Positions 7,615 through 16,515 of a stretch of DNA of 64,000 nt are shown one piece after another. The stretch covers positions 1-64,000 of the forward strand of contig JAFQEJ010000012.1 in NCBI GenBank assembly GCA_017399105.1, read 5' to 3'. The stretch comes from Clostridia bacterium (GTDB lineage Bacteria; Bacillota; Clostridia; Oscillospirales; CAG-272). The position numbers and the translations under genes are program-made. The first letter of the stretch is position 1. Every line of letters begins with the position of its first letter. Below the pieces are notes generated by a model. The model did no database searches. It was not told the DNA's origin and was given only the letters and a program-made list of their open reading frames with translations.

Positions 7615-7893
7615 ATGTTAAGACTCAGCTTACAGTTCTTTGCTCACAAGAAGGGTGTTGGTTCCACCAAGAATGGCCGCGACAGCGAATCCAAGAGACT
7701 CGGTGTCAAGAAGGCTGACGGACAGCCTGTTGTTGCAGGCAACATCATCGTGAGACAGAGAGGTACTCACATTCATCCCGGCGTAAACGTAGGCATCGGC
7801 TCTGACGATACTCTCTACGCTAAGATCGATGGTAAGGTCAAGTTCGAGCACATTTCTCGCACAAGAAAGTGCGTAAGTGTTTACAATGACTAA
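7615..7893 (+). CDS. rpmA: Ribosomal protein L27 with cleavable N-terminal extension
   Basis: A 92-residue pre-protein. The first nine residues MLRLSLQFF are the Firmicutes extension, cut by Prp before AHKKG to expose the mature N-terminus that contacts tRNA in the ribosome. The rest ([17 protein letters not shown], then [12 protein letters not shown]) is typical L27. The ATG follows CGGAGG. It ends the rplU operon; obgE, which often follows, is absent here and is replaced by an AraC-type regulator. Confidence 0.97.
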   Translation: MLRLSLQFFAHKKGVGSTKNGRDSESKRLGVKKADGQPVVAGNIIVRQRGTHIHPGVNVGIGSDDTLYAKIDGKVKFEHISRTRKCVSVYND

Positions 7894-8016
7894 GCGCAAA
7901 GCGCATAGTCATCTGGTAAATCTCCGCGCATAATCTTCGATTATACGCTGCGATTTATCCCCTGTTGAATCAAAGGAACACTTGATTCTTGAATTTGTAC
8001 AAACAAAGCTTGATAA

Positions 8017-8048
8017 AGACGGACAGCTCGCTGTTCGTCTTTTGCTTT
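8017..8048 (+). terminator. Terminator of the rplU-prp-rpmA operon
   Basis: A 10-bp stem (8017-8026 with 8031-8040, one G-T pair) with a 4-base loop, followed by a T-rich tract to about 8048. A second weaker stem-loop lies at about 7926-7952, between the gene and this terminator. Confidence 0.75.
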
Positions 8049-8125
8049 TCCGTCACGGGAGCGCAGGGATTGTCGGGATTTTTACGGCGATTTCTGCTAC
8101 AATAGAGCCAGACAGGAGGACAGCA

Positions 8126-9031
8126 ATGAACTGGATCAATGGAATTCAAAGAGCGATTGATTATATCGAGACACATTTATGTGAAGAGCTTGATTATGAT
8201 GAAATTGCGCGGCAGAGCTACAGCTCGAGCTATCATTTCCAGCGAATTTTCAGCATTCTCTGCGGTTACACGCTGGGTGAATACATTCGGTATCGCAGGC
8301 TGACACTGGCGGGAACCGAACTGATGACAGATAAGACCAAAATCATTGATCTTGCGCTGAAATACGGATATGACAGTCCCGACAGCTTTACCAGAGCCTT
8401 TGCGAAATTCCACGGAGTCACACCATCAAGAGCGCGCAGTGAAGGAGTGATGCTGCGATCCTTTTCCCGTCTCAATGTCAAAATTCTATTGGAAGGCGGA
8501 ATGACCATGACTTACAGGATTGAGAAAAAGGCGGCGATGATACTCGTCGGGTACAAAAAACACTTTGAAGGAACACCTGCCCAAAGGCTGGCGCAGGAAT
8601 CGAATTTTTACCTTTCTACCAGGCTGAAGCAATATGCGCTGAAGGGCATGTCAAGGGATATTGACACAACCTACAACGTCATCACCGATTTTAACGACGA
8701 CGGTTACAGCTTTTACATTGCAGCCAAGATGACCGATTGGCTGATTAACAATCTTGAGCAGGAACTTGGCGAGGATGCAAAGACATTTGAGCGCATTGAG
8801 ATTCCGGAACAGCTGTATTTGGTCTGCGAGACCGATCGATCAAGATATCCCACCATGCTTACCGAGGAGCTGCGAAGAAAAGCGATTTGTGAATGGCTTC
8901 CCTCGTCGGAATATGAGCTTGATGAAGCTCCCGAAATTACGGTAAATCATTGGTATTTTGAGTGGGGAAACGAACCGCTGAACAATTCACGTTATATTGA
9001 GCTGTGGATCCCCATCAAGAAAAGAGCATAA
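8126..9031 (+). CDS. AraC-family regulator with GyrI-like effector domain
   Basis: A 301-residue regulator of the Rob/SoxS type. Two helix-turn-helix motifs fill about residues 5-105 (LDYDEIARQSYSSSYHFQRI; GYDSPDSFTRAFAKFHGVTP). The C-terminal half (about 127-301) is a GyrI-like small-molecule-binding domain, beginning MTYRIEKKAAMILVGYK. The ATG at 8126 follows AGGAGGA; an upstream in-frame start at 7982 would run through the preceding terminator. Relatives respond to amphipathic compounds and control multidrug defence genes, but no such target is adjacent. Confidence 0.9.
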   Translation: MNWINGIQRAIDYIETHLCEELDYDEIARQSYSSSYHFQRIFSILCGYTLGEYIRYRRLTLAGTELMTDKTKIIDLALKYGYDSPDSFTRAFAKFHGVTPSRARSEGVMLRSFSRLNVKILLEGGMTMTYRIEKKAAMILVGYKKHFEGTPAQRLAQESNFYLSTRLKQYALKGMSRDIDTTYNVITDFNDDGYSFYIAAKMTDWLINNLEQELGEDAKTFERIEIPEQLYLVCETDRSRYPTMLTEELRRKAICEWLPSSEYELDEAPEITVNHWYFEWGNEPLNNSRYIELWIPIKKRA

Positions 9032-9037
9032 TAAATA

Positions 9038-9067
9038 GACTGCATCATTCGCTGTGGTGATGCAGTC
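9038..9067. terminator. Bidirectional terminator
   Basis: A 10-bp perfect stem (9038-9047 with 9058-9067) between the convergent AraC-type and PurF-like genes, followed by T-rich sequence on the plus strand. Confidence 0.8.
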
Positions 9068-9078
9068 CGTTTTCATTT

Positions 9079-10485
9079 TCAGTCGATTCTGCCGCTCCAG
9101 CAATAGGTACAGAGCTGGCTGGGATCGATTCCGGTGGCGGCAAGCATGTCGTCGAGACGGAGATATTCAAGGGATGTAAACTTCAGCTCACGGCGGATTT
9201 CTTCCAGCATGGCTTTGTATTCCTCGGTATTTGGGTCGGCGTAAACAGAGAGCTTTTTGTCGGCATTTTCTCCCTCCAGCCTCGATATGACGCGGCGCGT
9301 GATCAGGTCAAGCTCGGATTTGGAGCGGGAGAAGTTCAGATATTTACAGCCGAAGAGCAGCGGCGGGCATGCAGGACGGATATGAACCTCTTTTGCTCCG
9401 CTGTGATAGAGAAATTCTGTAGTTTCACGGAGCTGAGTACCGCGAACAATCGAATCATCCACCAGAACGAGACGTCTGTCACGAATAAGCGCATCGACGG
9501 GAATCAGCTTCATATGAGCGATCTGCTCACGTTTGCTCTGATTCTGTGGCATGAAGGAGCGCGGCCATGTAGGTGTATATTTGATAAAAGGACGAGAAAA
9601 GGGGATACCCGAACGATTGGCAAAGCCGATGGCACAGGGTGTACCCGAGTCGGGTATTCCGGCAACACTGTCAGCTTCCACATGATCGCGGGATGCCATC
9701 ATATCGCCGCAGCGGTAGCGCATCTGCTCGACATTGACTCCCTCGTATACCGATGAGGGATAGCCGTAGTAGACCCAGAGAAAAGTGCAGATCTTCATCT
9801 TGTCATTCGGCGGCTTTTTGACCTCCACCGCTTCGGGGGTGATAAAGACAATCTCGCCGGGTCCGAGCTCACGGTAATTTTCATAGCCAAGGTTGAGGAA
9901 CGCGAAGGATTCAAAGGATGCACAGAAGGCACCATCCTTTTTGCCGATGACAATGGGAGTCCTGCCCATTTTATCACGCGCGGCATAGATCCCCTCGGGC
10001 GTCATGAGAAGTATTGTAATCGAGCCTACAATCATGCTTTGGGCATAAGCGATTCCCTCGGTGATGCTGTCGCGCTGATTGATCAGAGCTGCGGTCAGCT
10101 CGGTGGGATTGATATCGCCGCCGCTCATCTCAAGGAAGTGGGATGTTCCCGCCTTGAAGGCAGTCTGAACAAGCTCATCGATATTATTGATCCGTCCGAC
10201 GGTGGTGATGGCGAAATTACCGAGATGCGAACGGACAATCAGCGGTTGTGGTTCGTTATCCGAGATACAGCCAATACCCAGTGTACCTGCCATCTCCTCC
10301 ACATCGCGCTCGAATTTTGTGCGGAAGGGTGAATTTTCTATATTATGAATGGCACGCTCAAATCCACCCTCTCCATACACAGCCATACCGCCGCGTTTGG
10401 TTCCGAGATGGGAATGATAGTCGATGCCGAAGAAAAGATCGAAAACGCAATCCTGTTTTGATGCTACGCCGAAAAGGCCTCCCAT
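9079..10485 (-). CDS. PurF-like amidophosphoribosyltransferase homologue lacking the glutaminase cysteine
   Basis: A 468-residue homologue of glutamine PRPP amidotransferase. The N-terminal Ntn glutaminase domain (about 1-225) is recognisable (YHSHLGTKRGGMAVYG at 23-38), yet it begins MGGLFGVAS, with Gly where PurF has the catalytic N-terminal Cys. The phosphoribosyltransferase domain keeps the PRPP loop LVLVDDSIVRGTQ (339-351) and PDSGTP (278-283). Cysteines at 233, 380, 459 and 462 match the four Fe-S ligands of Bacillus PurF. It may use free ammonia, or have another role. No purine genes are adjacent. The start follows GGGAG. Confidence 0.75.
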   Translation of the reverse strand: MGGLFGVASKQDCVFDLFFGIDYHSHLGTKRGGMAVYGEGGFERAIHNIENSPFRTKFERDVEEMAGTLGIGCISDNEPQPLIVRSHLGNFAITTVGRINNIDELVQTAFKAGTSHFLEMSGGDINPTELTAALINQRDSITEGIAYAQSMIVGSITILLMTPEGIYAARDKMGRTPIVIGKKDGAFCASFESFAFLNLGYENYRELGPGEIVFITPEAVEVKKPPNDKMKICTFLWVYYGYPSSVYEGVNVEQMRYRCGDMMASRDHVEADSVAGIPDSGTPCAIGFANRSGIPFSRPFIKYTPTWPRSFMPQNQSKREQIAHMKLIPVDALIRDRRLVLVDDSIVRGTQLRETTEFLYHSGAKEVHIRPACPPLLFGCKYLNFSRSKSELDLITRRVISRLEGENADKKLSVYADPNTEEYKAMLEEIRRELKFTSLEYLRLDDMLAATGIDPSQLCTYCWSGRID

Positions 10486-10641
10486 TGAACATACTCCCTT
10501 TTATTGAATCGTTAATACAAAGAACCGTCCCGGGCATGTATTCAAACATCATCGAAACGGTATTACATCTTATTATACAATATTTTACCTTTTGATTTGT
10601 GAATAGTATATAAATTTTATTTCGTTTTTTCATTCTTTCGG

Positions 10642-10670
10642 TTGACAAGAGGAAATTTCTCGGTTATAAT
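10642..10670 (+). promoter_or_regulatory. Promoter of queT-queF
   Basis: TTGACA (10642-10647) and TATAAT (10665-10670) with exactly 17 bp between them, 14 bp before the riboswitch aptamer. A consensus promoter fits control at the level of termination rather than initiation. Confidence 0.85.
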
Positions 10671-10684
10671 GAAGTCAGAATAAC

Positions 10685-10724
10685 AGACAGTTCGTGACCA
10701 TCCTGTCTTAAAACAAAACTACGG
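10685..10724 (+). ncRNA. PreQ1-I riboswitch aptamer
   Basis: Stem P1 AGACAG/CTGTCT (10685-10690 with 10703-10708) closes a 12-base loop TTCGTGACCATC. It is followed by an A-rich tail (TTAAAACAAAACTACGG) that ends in GG able to pair with the loop CC. Stem, loop and A-rich tail match the preQ1 class I pattern, the smallest common riboswitch. The downstream genes concern uptake and synthesis of queuosine precursors, which fits. Confidence 0.85.
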
Positions 10725-10733
10725 ACGGAAAAA

Positions 10734-10768
10734 TCCGCATGTTGTCACGCTTTGCGGAGTTTTTTATT
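10734..10768 (+). terminator. Riboswitch-controlled terminator
   Basis: TCCGCA (10734-10739) pairs with TGCGGA (10753-10758), followed by GTTTTTTATTTTT. A competing small hairpin (CGGA 10726-10729 with TCCG 10734-10737) could act as antiterminator. Ligand binding would be expected to favour termination. Confidence 0.8.
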
Positions 10769-10792
10769 TTTCCGCTCCCATGAGGAGCACAT

Positions 10793-11290
10793 ATGACAAA
10801 CCAAAGAATCGCTTCACGCCCCACAACCAAACTCACAGTCTCTGCGATGTGCATCGCGCTCTACTGTATTGTGATGTACTTCACCCAGCATGTATCCTTC
10901 GGTGCTTATCAGATCCGCATTGCCACCTCGCTTTACGGATTGGGTTATTTCTTCCCTTTTCTGACACTTCCGATGGGACTTGCCAATGCACTGTCCAATA
11001 TGCTGATGGGAGGCTTCGGATTTTTTGACATCATCGGAGGGGGACTTGCGGGAATTCTGACCACCGGCTGTGCGGCATTACTGGGCAAAAGCGGACGGAA
11101 GCTTTCTTCCTATTTGGTTGCCCTGCCTGTGACGCTGATTCCCGGACTGCTGGTTCCCATGTGGCTGGCTCCGGCGCTGTCACTACCCTATTCTGTGCTG
11201 GCGCTGAATCTTTGCATCGGACAGATTCTGCCGGGTATCGTGAGTGTACTGCTTATCAAAAGCCTGCCTCGTATCCTGCGATTTCATTAA
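10793..11290 (+). CDS. queT: Queuosine-precursor ECF transporter S component (QueT family)
   Basis: A 165-residue membrane protein with about five to six hydrophobic helices, the size of an ECF substrate-binding subunit. The QueT-family pattern is visible: a basic N-terminus, LTVSAMCIALYCIVMYFTQ, then SFGAYQIRIATSLYGLGYFF and an NALSNMLMGGFG segment. It should capture preQ0 or preQ1 and use a shared energising module (EcfA/A'/T) encoded elsewhere. The preQ1-I riboswitch upstream independently supports the substrate. The ATG follows GAGGAG. The queF gene follows 17 bp downstream in the same operon. Confidence 0.85.
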   Translation: MTNQRIASRPTTKLTVSAMCIALYCIVMYFTQHVSFGAYQIRIATSLYGLGYFFPFLTLPMGLANALSNMLMGGFGFFDIIGGGLAGILTTGCAALLGKSGRKLSSYLVALPVTLIPGLLVPMWLAPALSLPYSVLALNLCIGQILPGIVSVLLIKSLPRILRFH

Positions 11291-11307
11291 CTTAAAAGGA
11301 GATTCCA

Positions 11308-11805
11308 ATGAGCGGAAGATCGAACGAAGAGCTGTCGGGCATTTCGCTGCTCGGCAATCAGAAAACCAAATATCCCACCGATTACGCCCCCGAAGTACTC
11401 GAAACCTTTATCAACAAGCATCAGGGAAACGATTATTTTGTAAAATTCAATTGTCCCGAGTTCACCAGTCTCTGCCCCATGACCGGACAGCCTGATTTTG
11501 CCACCATCACCATATCCTATGTTCCCGACGTTAAGATGGTTGAGAGCAAGTCGCTGAAGCTATACCTTTTCAGCTTCCGCAATCACGGTGACTTCCATGA
11601 GGACTGCGTAAATATTATTATGAAGGATCTCATCTCGCTGATGGATCCCAAATACATCGAAGTCTGGGGCAAGTTTACCCCCCGTGGCGGCATTTCCATT
11701 GATCCCTACGCCAATTATGGCAAGCCGGGGACAAAATGGGAGCGTATCGCTGAAAATCGTCTTGCAAATCACGACCTCTATCCCGAGAAGGTCGACAACC
11801 GCTAA
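11308..11805 (+). CDS. queF: NADPH-dependent 7-cyano-7-deazaguanine reductase
   Basis: A 165-residue enzyme of the short, unimodular QueF type, which reduces preQ0 to preQ1 with NADPH. Catalytic Cys56 is in [10 protein letters not shown] with Asp63; the NADPH-binding motif ESKSLKLYL starts at 79 and FHEDC at 96-100. It follows queT closely and ends at a terminator. Having queF with a transporter but no queC, queD or queE in the window fits salvage of preQ0, though those genes might lie elsewhere. Confidence 0.95.
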   Translation: MSGRSNEELSGISLLGNQKTKYPTDYAPEVLETFINKHQGNDYFVKFNCPEFTSLCPMTGQPDFATITISYVPDVKMVESKSLKLYLFSFRNHGDFHEDCVNIIMKDLISLMDPKYIEVWGKFTPRGGISIDPYANYGKPGTKWERIAENRLANHDLYPEKVDNR

Positions 11806-11824
11806 CGCACAACATTGCAAAAAA

Positions 11825-11852
11825 ACAGCATCCCAAGCCGAGATGCTGTTTT
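11825..11852. terminator. Terminator after queF
   Basis: An 8-bp stem (11825-11832 with 11842-11849) followed by T residues. The oxidoreductase gene converges from the other side, so it may serve both. Confidence 0.7.
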
Positions 11853-11868
11853 GCTGTGTTTTGAAGCT

Positions 11869-13050
11869 TTACTTAAGACCGAGAGAACCGAGCTTTTCGG
11901 TTGCTTCCAGATCGAAGAGAATATTTTCGCCGTGCTTTTCAACGGTGGAAGCCGCGATTTTCGCCTGGAGCTGATCGTAGAACTCGTCTCCGTTGAGGGG
12001 CATATCGATCCATGCATTGCCCTTCCATGCCGAGAGCAGCGTTGCATTAACAATCGAGAGCGCATAGAGACCGTCAGCACCGGGAGCAAGCAGCTCTTCT
12101 CCGTAAAGGATAGCGCGGCAGAAGTTGCTCATAATACCGGCGTGTGCAGTTTCTTTTCCTTCGGGATGCTCTTCAACCGTACTGAACTTCGGGAAACCGT
12201 AGCCGATGCTGTCCTCATAGATGTGTCTGGAGACACTTTCCTTGGCGGAGGTTACAAAGAGGCGGTCGCCTTCGCAGACAACCTTACCGCGGTCAAAGAC
12301 GATCTCGAGACGGTTGGAGCCGGGAGCTTCGCCTGTTGTGGTAATGAAGTGAGCTGTTGCACCGTTTTTATATTCGGCGAAGATGGAAACATCATCCTCA
12401 ACCTCGATATCATGGTACTTTCCGAAATAGCAATGTGCCATGATGCGATCGGGCATACCTGCCATCCACTGCCAGAGGTCGAGATTATGAACACTCTGGT
12501 TGATGAGCACGCCGCCGCCCTCACCCTTCCATGTAGCTCTCCAGTCACAGGAATTGAAATAATACTGGGTGCGGAACCAGTTGGTGATCATCCAATGGAG
12601 ACGGCGCATCTCGCCAAGCTCCTCATTCTTGATGATCTGACGGATTCTCTGATACATGGGGTTGGTGCGCTGGTTGTATACAATTCCGAAAATCTTACCG
12701 GTTTCCTTCTGAGCGGCGATCATTTCGTGAACGGCGTTGGTATAGACTGCAGCCGGCTTCTCGGTTAAGACATGATATCCGGCTTTCATTGCCGCGATTG
12801 CCATCGGGGGGTGGAAATAGTGGGGTGTTGCGATATATACGGCGTCAGCCTTGCAGTTTTTGAGCATCTCATCAAAGTCACCGAATCGTTCGGCTTCAGG
12901 GAGTGCTTCCTTCGCCCATTCAAGGCGTGCGGGATTGATATCGCAAACTGCCGCAATTGTTGCTTCGGGAGCGCTTCCGTCGTGAATAAATTTCGATGTT
13001 GCCGTACCCATATTGCCGAGTCCGACAACCGCGATTCTTACTTTATCCAT
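11869..13050 (-). CDS. Gfo/Idh/MocA family oxidoreductase
   Basis: A 393-residue NAD(P)-dependent sugar or inositol dehydrogenase. The Rossmann loop VVGLGNMGTA is at residues 8-17 and the family signature HVLTEKPAAV near 92-101. The C-terminal alpha/beta domain has the substrate-side pattern GGGVLINQSVHNLDLWQWM near 207-225. There is no signal peptide. The ATG follows GAGGT. It stands alone on its strand with its own promoter. Substrate cannot be read from sequence. Confidence 0.9.
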   Translation of the reverse strand: MDKVRIAVVGLGNMGTATSKFIHDGSAPEATIAAVCDINPARLEWAKEALPEAERFGDFDEMLKNCKADAVYIATPHYFHPPMAIAAMKAGYHVLTEKPAAVYTNAVHEMIAAQKETGKIFGIVYNQRTNPMYQRIRQIIKNEELGEMRRLHWMITNWFRTQYYFNSCDWRATWKGEGGGVLINQSVHNLDLWQWMAGMPDRIMAHCYFGKYHDIEVEDDVSIFAEYKNGATAHFITTTGEAPGSNRLEIVFDRGKVVCEGDRLFVTSAKESVSRHIYEDSIGYGFPKFSTVEEHPEGKETAHAGIMSNFCRAILYGEELLAPGADGLYALSIVNATLLSAWKGNAWIDMPLNGDEFYDQLQAKIAASTVEKHGENILFDLEATEKLGSLGLK

Positions 13051-13080
13051 TTTCGTTACCTCTTATTTAAATGTGATGAA

Positions 13081-13133
13081 GTACTGCACTAAAGTACCTT
13101 GTTCATTATACATCATTTTTTCCGATGTGGCAA
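13081..13133 (-). promoter_or_regulatory. Promoter and operator-like repeat of the oxidoreductase gene
   Basis: On the minus strand TTGCCA (13133-13128) and TATAAT (13110-13105) have a 17-bp spacer. Just downstream, GTACT (13081-13085) and AGTAC (13093-13097) form an inverted repeat, as expected for a repressor site over the start of transcription. Confidence 0.6.
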
Positions 13134-13313
13134 GTTTTTTTTGTAATTATTTTTGAATATTTCTGCATTTTGCTGTTTTTGTCCGACATGCATAAAAGAT
13201 TCGGTAATTGTTCATAATATTATAACGAATTTTTTGTGCATTTTGCGGAACAAAATCGGAGAAATGCAGTCATATATACCGAAAGCTTAAAATTGAAAGG
13301 AATTCAATCAATC
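13134..13313. other. AT-rich intergenic region
   Basis: AT-rich sequence before the lipoprotein gene. It must hold that gene's promoter, but I cannot choose one pair of boxes with confidence. An AAAGGAA site lies 6-12 bp before the ATG at 13314. No other gene is seen. Confidence 0.5.
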
Positions 13314-13934
13314 ATGAAAAAGACACTGATTCTTATGCTTGCAGCGGCTATGCTGCTCACCTCCATGCTCACATCCTGCACCACCTCCGGCGACGGCGGC
13401 AATTCGGCAGGTACAAGCGAAGGCGAAACCACAGCCGCTGAGGAAAACACCCCCGTTGAACCCAACTTCGAAGGCACCCTCTCCGAGATTCTTGCACAGA
13501 TCACTGAAAAGAGCGGCAACGAGGCCATCAACGGTATGGAAGAAGTTCTCACAGGCGACATCTCCGAATTTACTGTCGGTCTGACTGCTGATCAGATGAC
13601 CCAGTATGTGGAAGAAGGTATCATCTTCATGCCTATGATCAACGTTAATGCACATATGGTTGCACTCATCAAGGCTAAGGATGTTGAGTCTGCCGCAACC
13701 CTCAAGGGTCTTCTTGCAGAGCAGTTCGACAACCGCCGCTGGGTTTGCGTTATGCCCGAGCAGTCTGCTGTTATCGAAGCAGGTCAGTATGTAATGCTGG
13801 CTGTTTCCACCAAGGATTTCTCCAACAACCTTCTGAACGCTTTTGCTGAAATCGCAGGTCCTGCAGCAGGAGAGGCTAACATCTTCTTCGAAGGCGAAGG
13901 CGAATTTATTCCCGAGGACGAAATTCTTGGCTAA
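13314..13934 (+). CDS. Lipoprotein, DUF4358-like
   Basis: A 206-residue exported lipoprotein. The signal peptide ends in the lipobox LTSC with Cys22, followed by a Ser/Gly/Glu-rich linker to about residue 50. The folded part has the pattern of DUF4358 lipoproteins: an alternating region, HMVALIKAKDVESAATLKG, then QYVMLAVSTKDFSNNLL. I place it in or near that family by pattern only. The start at 13314 puts AAAGGAA at the right distance. It precedes the MBOAT gene by 35 bp and is probably co-transcribed with it. Function is unknown. Confidence 0.7.
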   Translation: MKKTLILMLAAAMLLTSMLTSCTTSGDGGNSAGTSEGETTAAEENTPVEPNFEGTLSEILAQITEKSGNEAINGMEEVLTGDISEFTVGLTADQMTQYVEEGIIFMPMINVNAHMVALIKAKDVESAATLKGLLAEQFDNRRWVCVMPEQSAVIEAGQYVMLAVSTKDFSNNLLNAFAEIAGPAAGEANIFFEGEGEFIPEDEILG

Positions 13935-13969
13935 TCCCCAACACTAAATCATTCCAAGAGGGCAGAAAC

Positions 13970-15367
13970 ATGCTGTTTTCAAGCGTAACCTTTTTATACT
14001 ACTTTCTGCCCGTGCTGCTGATCCTTTATTTTCTTGTCCCGCGCAGATTCAAAAACGTCGTCCTGCTCGTCTCCAGCCTCTTCTTCTATGCCTGGGGCGA
14101 GCCGATCTACCTGCTGCTCATGATAGCAGAGACGGCGGTCGGATTCATCGCGGGACTCTTTATTGAGAAATTCCGCGGCAGAATCGGATCGAAAATCGCG
14201 ATGATTGGTTCGGTCGTGGTATGTATCGGCGCACTGGCACTCTTCAAATATACAGACTTTTTCATCGGCACACTCAACGGGATCACAGGACTGGCTCTGC
14301 CGCTGCTGAAGATTGCACTGCCGGTGGGAATCAGCTTCTACACCTTCCAGATTCTCTCCTATACCATCGATCTGTACCGCGGCAATGCGGCAGTTCAGAA
14401 TTCTATTCTCGATTTTGCCACCTATGTAACGCTCTTCCCGCAGCTCATTGCGGGTCCTATTGTGCGTTACACCGATGTAGCTGCAGAGCTGAAGGAGCGG
14501 CAGATCACGCTTGAGGGCTTTGCTGCGGGCGTATCCAGATTTACGGTAGGACTTGCAAAGAAGGTACTGCTGGCAAACACGCTGGGTGAATTATGCTCCA
14601 TCTACAAAGCGTCGGATGAAAAAAGCGTGCTCTTTGTCTGGATCTATGCGGTCTCCTATGCGCTGCATATTTACTTCGATTTTTCGGGTTATTCGGACAT
14701 GGCAATCGGTCTTGGTCGGATGATGGGCTTCCATTTCATCGAAAACTTCAATTATCCCTATATTTCGAAGAGCATCACCGAATTCTGGAGAAGATGGCAT
14801 ATTTCGCTGGGCTCCTGGTTCCGCGATTACGTCTATATTCCGCTGGGAGGCAACCGCTGCAGCAAGCTCCGTCATGTATTCAATATTCTGGTTGTATGGA
14901 TGCTCACCGGCTTCTGGCACGGTGCGGGATGGAATTTCATTCTGTGGGGACTCTGGTTTGCCCTCTTCCTGCTGCTGGAAAAGTATGTGTTCTTCAAGGT
15001 TTGGGATCGCATTCCCACTGTATTCGTGCATATTTACAGCCTTGTAATTGTGCTCTTCGGATGGGTGCTCTTTGATGCACTGACATTGGGAGATGCGCTT
15101 GGTACCGCCGGTGCTATGGTGGGAATTGGCGGTCTTGCAGGTGTAACAGGTGAGGCGCTTTATTATCTGCAAAGCTATGCCCTGCCCCTTCTGATTGGTG
15201 CCGTCGGTGCAACTCCCCTTCCCAAAAAGGTATGGAATCTGCTTGAGGAACACTGCAAGCCGCTGCTCACCTTTATCGAGCCTGCGGCGACAGCGGTTCT
15301 GCTTGTGATTGTGACCGGCTATCTGGTAGATGGCTCTTTCAACCCTTTTATTTATTTCCGATTCTGA
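13970..15367 (+). CDS. MBOAT family membrane O-acyltransferase (AlgI/DltB-like)
   Basis: A 465-residue polytopic membrane protein that transfers acyl groups, usually acetyl, to extracellular polymers. The family core is visible: FPQLIAGPIVRY near residue 160, FSGYSDMAIGLGRMMGF near 240, and the catalytic-histidine segment TGFWHGAGWNFILWG near 315-330. The partner DHHW/AlgJ-like gene follows 13 bp downstream. Together they resemble the alginate acetylation pair AlgI-AlgJ and the cell-wall PatA/PatB arrangement. The acceptor polymer is not identifiable from this window. Confidence 0.92.
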   Translation: MLFSSVTFLYYFLPVLLILYFLVPRRFKNVVLLVSSLFFYAWGEPIYLLLMIAETAVGFIAGLFIEKFRGRIGSKIAMIGSVVVCIGALALFKYTDFFIGTLNGITGLALPLLKIALPVGISFYTFQILSYTIDLYRGNAAVQNSILDFATYVTLFPQLIAGPIVRYTDVAAELKERQITLEGFAAGVSRFTVGLAKKVLLANTLGELCSIYKASDEKSVLFVWIYAVSYALHIYFDFSGYSDMAIGLGRMMGFHFIENFNYPYISKSITEFWRRWHISLGSWFRDYVYIPLGGNRCSKLRHVFNILVVWMLTGFWHGAGWNFILWGLWFALFLLLEKYVFFKVWDRIPTVFVHIYSLVIVLFGWVLFDALTLGDALGTAGAMVGIGGLAGVTGEALYYLQSYALPLLIGAVGATPLPKKVWNLLEEHCKPLLTFIEPAATAVLLVIVTGYLVDGSFNPFIYFRF

Positions 15368-15380
15368 GGAGGTGACCGAC

Positions 15381-16511
15381 ATGACAAACAATCAGACACC
15401 AAAATACAGCAAAGCACGCGCCATTGCGGTTACCGCAGTATTTGTCATTGTCATTTTCGGACTGACTATCGCCAATTTCGTGATTACTCCGCCCGAAATC
15501 TCGCGCTCCGAGAGACGCCGTCTGGCAAGCTTCAAAACACCGACCTGGGAAAGCATTCTGGACGCAAGCTGGATGAAGGAATTTGATGAGGACTACACGC
15601 TTGACAGCTTCCCTTTCCGTGACTCACTTCGTGCGCTGAAAGCGAATTTCCAGTTCAATGTGATGGGACAGTCGGACAACAACGATATTTATATTGTAAA
15701 CGGTCATGCCGCCAAGATCGAACGGCTGAACGAGGGCTCGGTAGAGGCTGCGGCGAACAAATTCAATAAGCTGATTGCAAAGCTCCCCGACAGTGCGAAT
15801 GTATACTATTCAATTATTCCCGACAAAAGTATGTACCTTGCCGAAAATCATCCGCAGATCGATCACGGGCGTTTGCTTGAAATCATGCGGGAAAAGATGA
15901 ATGACGCTTCTTACATCGATCTGTACAGCATCCTTTCCGCCGACAGCTACTACACCACCGATCTGCATTGGGAGCAGAGTAAGCTTCTTCCTGTGGCAGA
16001 GACACTGTGCAGCGGCATGGGTGTTGAGATTTCGGGAGAGGGATACACAGTAAATACACTGGAGCCCTTCTACGGGGTTTACAGCGGTCAGTCCGCCCTC
16101 TCGCTTGATGCGGATAAACTGCATTATTTCACCGGCGGTGCGATTGACAGTGCGGTTGTAAAGCTTTTAGATACGAACACCCTTGAAATGGCAGACAGCA
16201 GCATGTATGTGACCGAGAAATTTTCTGGAATCGATCCCTATGATGTATTCCTATCGGGTGCACAGCCGCTGATCACCATCGAGAATCCGAACAGCACAAG
16301 TGACCGCGAACTCATAATCTTCCGCGATTCCTACTCCAGCAGTCTGGCTCCCCTTCTTGCAGAGGGATATGCCAAGATCACGCTGATCGACCTGCGTTAT
16401 CTGGCATCGCCCATGGTTGAACAGCTGGTGGAATTCTCCGAGGGATGCGATGTGCTCTTCCTATATGGCACGCTGGTGCTCAACAGCAGCGGTGTATTGC
16501 TGGTTATGTAA
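15381..16511 (+). CDS. DHHW family protein (AlgJ/AlgX-like O-acetylation partner)
   Basis: A 376-residue protein with one N-terminal membrane helix (about 14-36) and an extracellular SGNH-hydrolase-like domain. The DHHW-type motif is TTDLHWE at 192-198 and the serine motif RDSYSS at 315-320. Such proteins take acetyl groups passed by the MBOAT partner and put them on glycans. The ATG at 15381 follows GAGGAGGTG. The longer in-frame start at 15330 would overlap the MBOAT gene without a site. Confidence 0.88.
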   Translation: MTNNQTPKYSKARAIAVTAVFVIVIFGLTIANFVITPPEISRSERRRLASFKTPTWESILDASWMKEFDEDYTLDSFPFRDSLRALKANFQFNVMGQSDNNDIYIVNGHAAKIERLNEGSVEAAANKFNKLIAKLPDSANVYYSIIPDKSMYLAENHPQIDHGRLLEIMREKMNDASYIDLYSILSADSYYTTDLHWEQSKLLPVAETLCSGMGVEISGEGYTVNTLEPFYGVYSGQSALSLDADKLHYFTGGAIDSAVVKLLDTNTLEMADSSMYVTEKFSGIDPYDVFLSGAQPLITIENPNSTSDRELIIFRDSYSSSLAPLLAEGYAKITLIDLRYLASPMVEQLVEFSEGCDVLFLYGTLVLNSSGVLLVM

Positions 16512-16515
16512 TAAA

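Noticed and set aside
11815..12768. 317-codon plus-strand ORF
   Set aside because: Antisense to the Gfo/Idh/MocA gene, which has clear motifs and a promoter.
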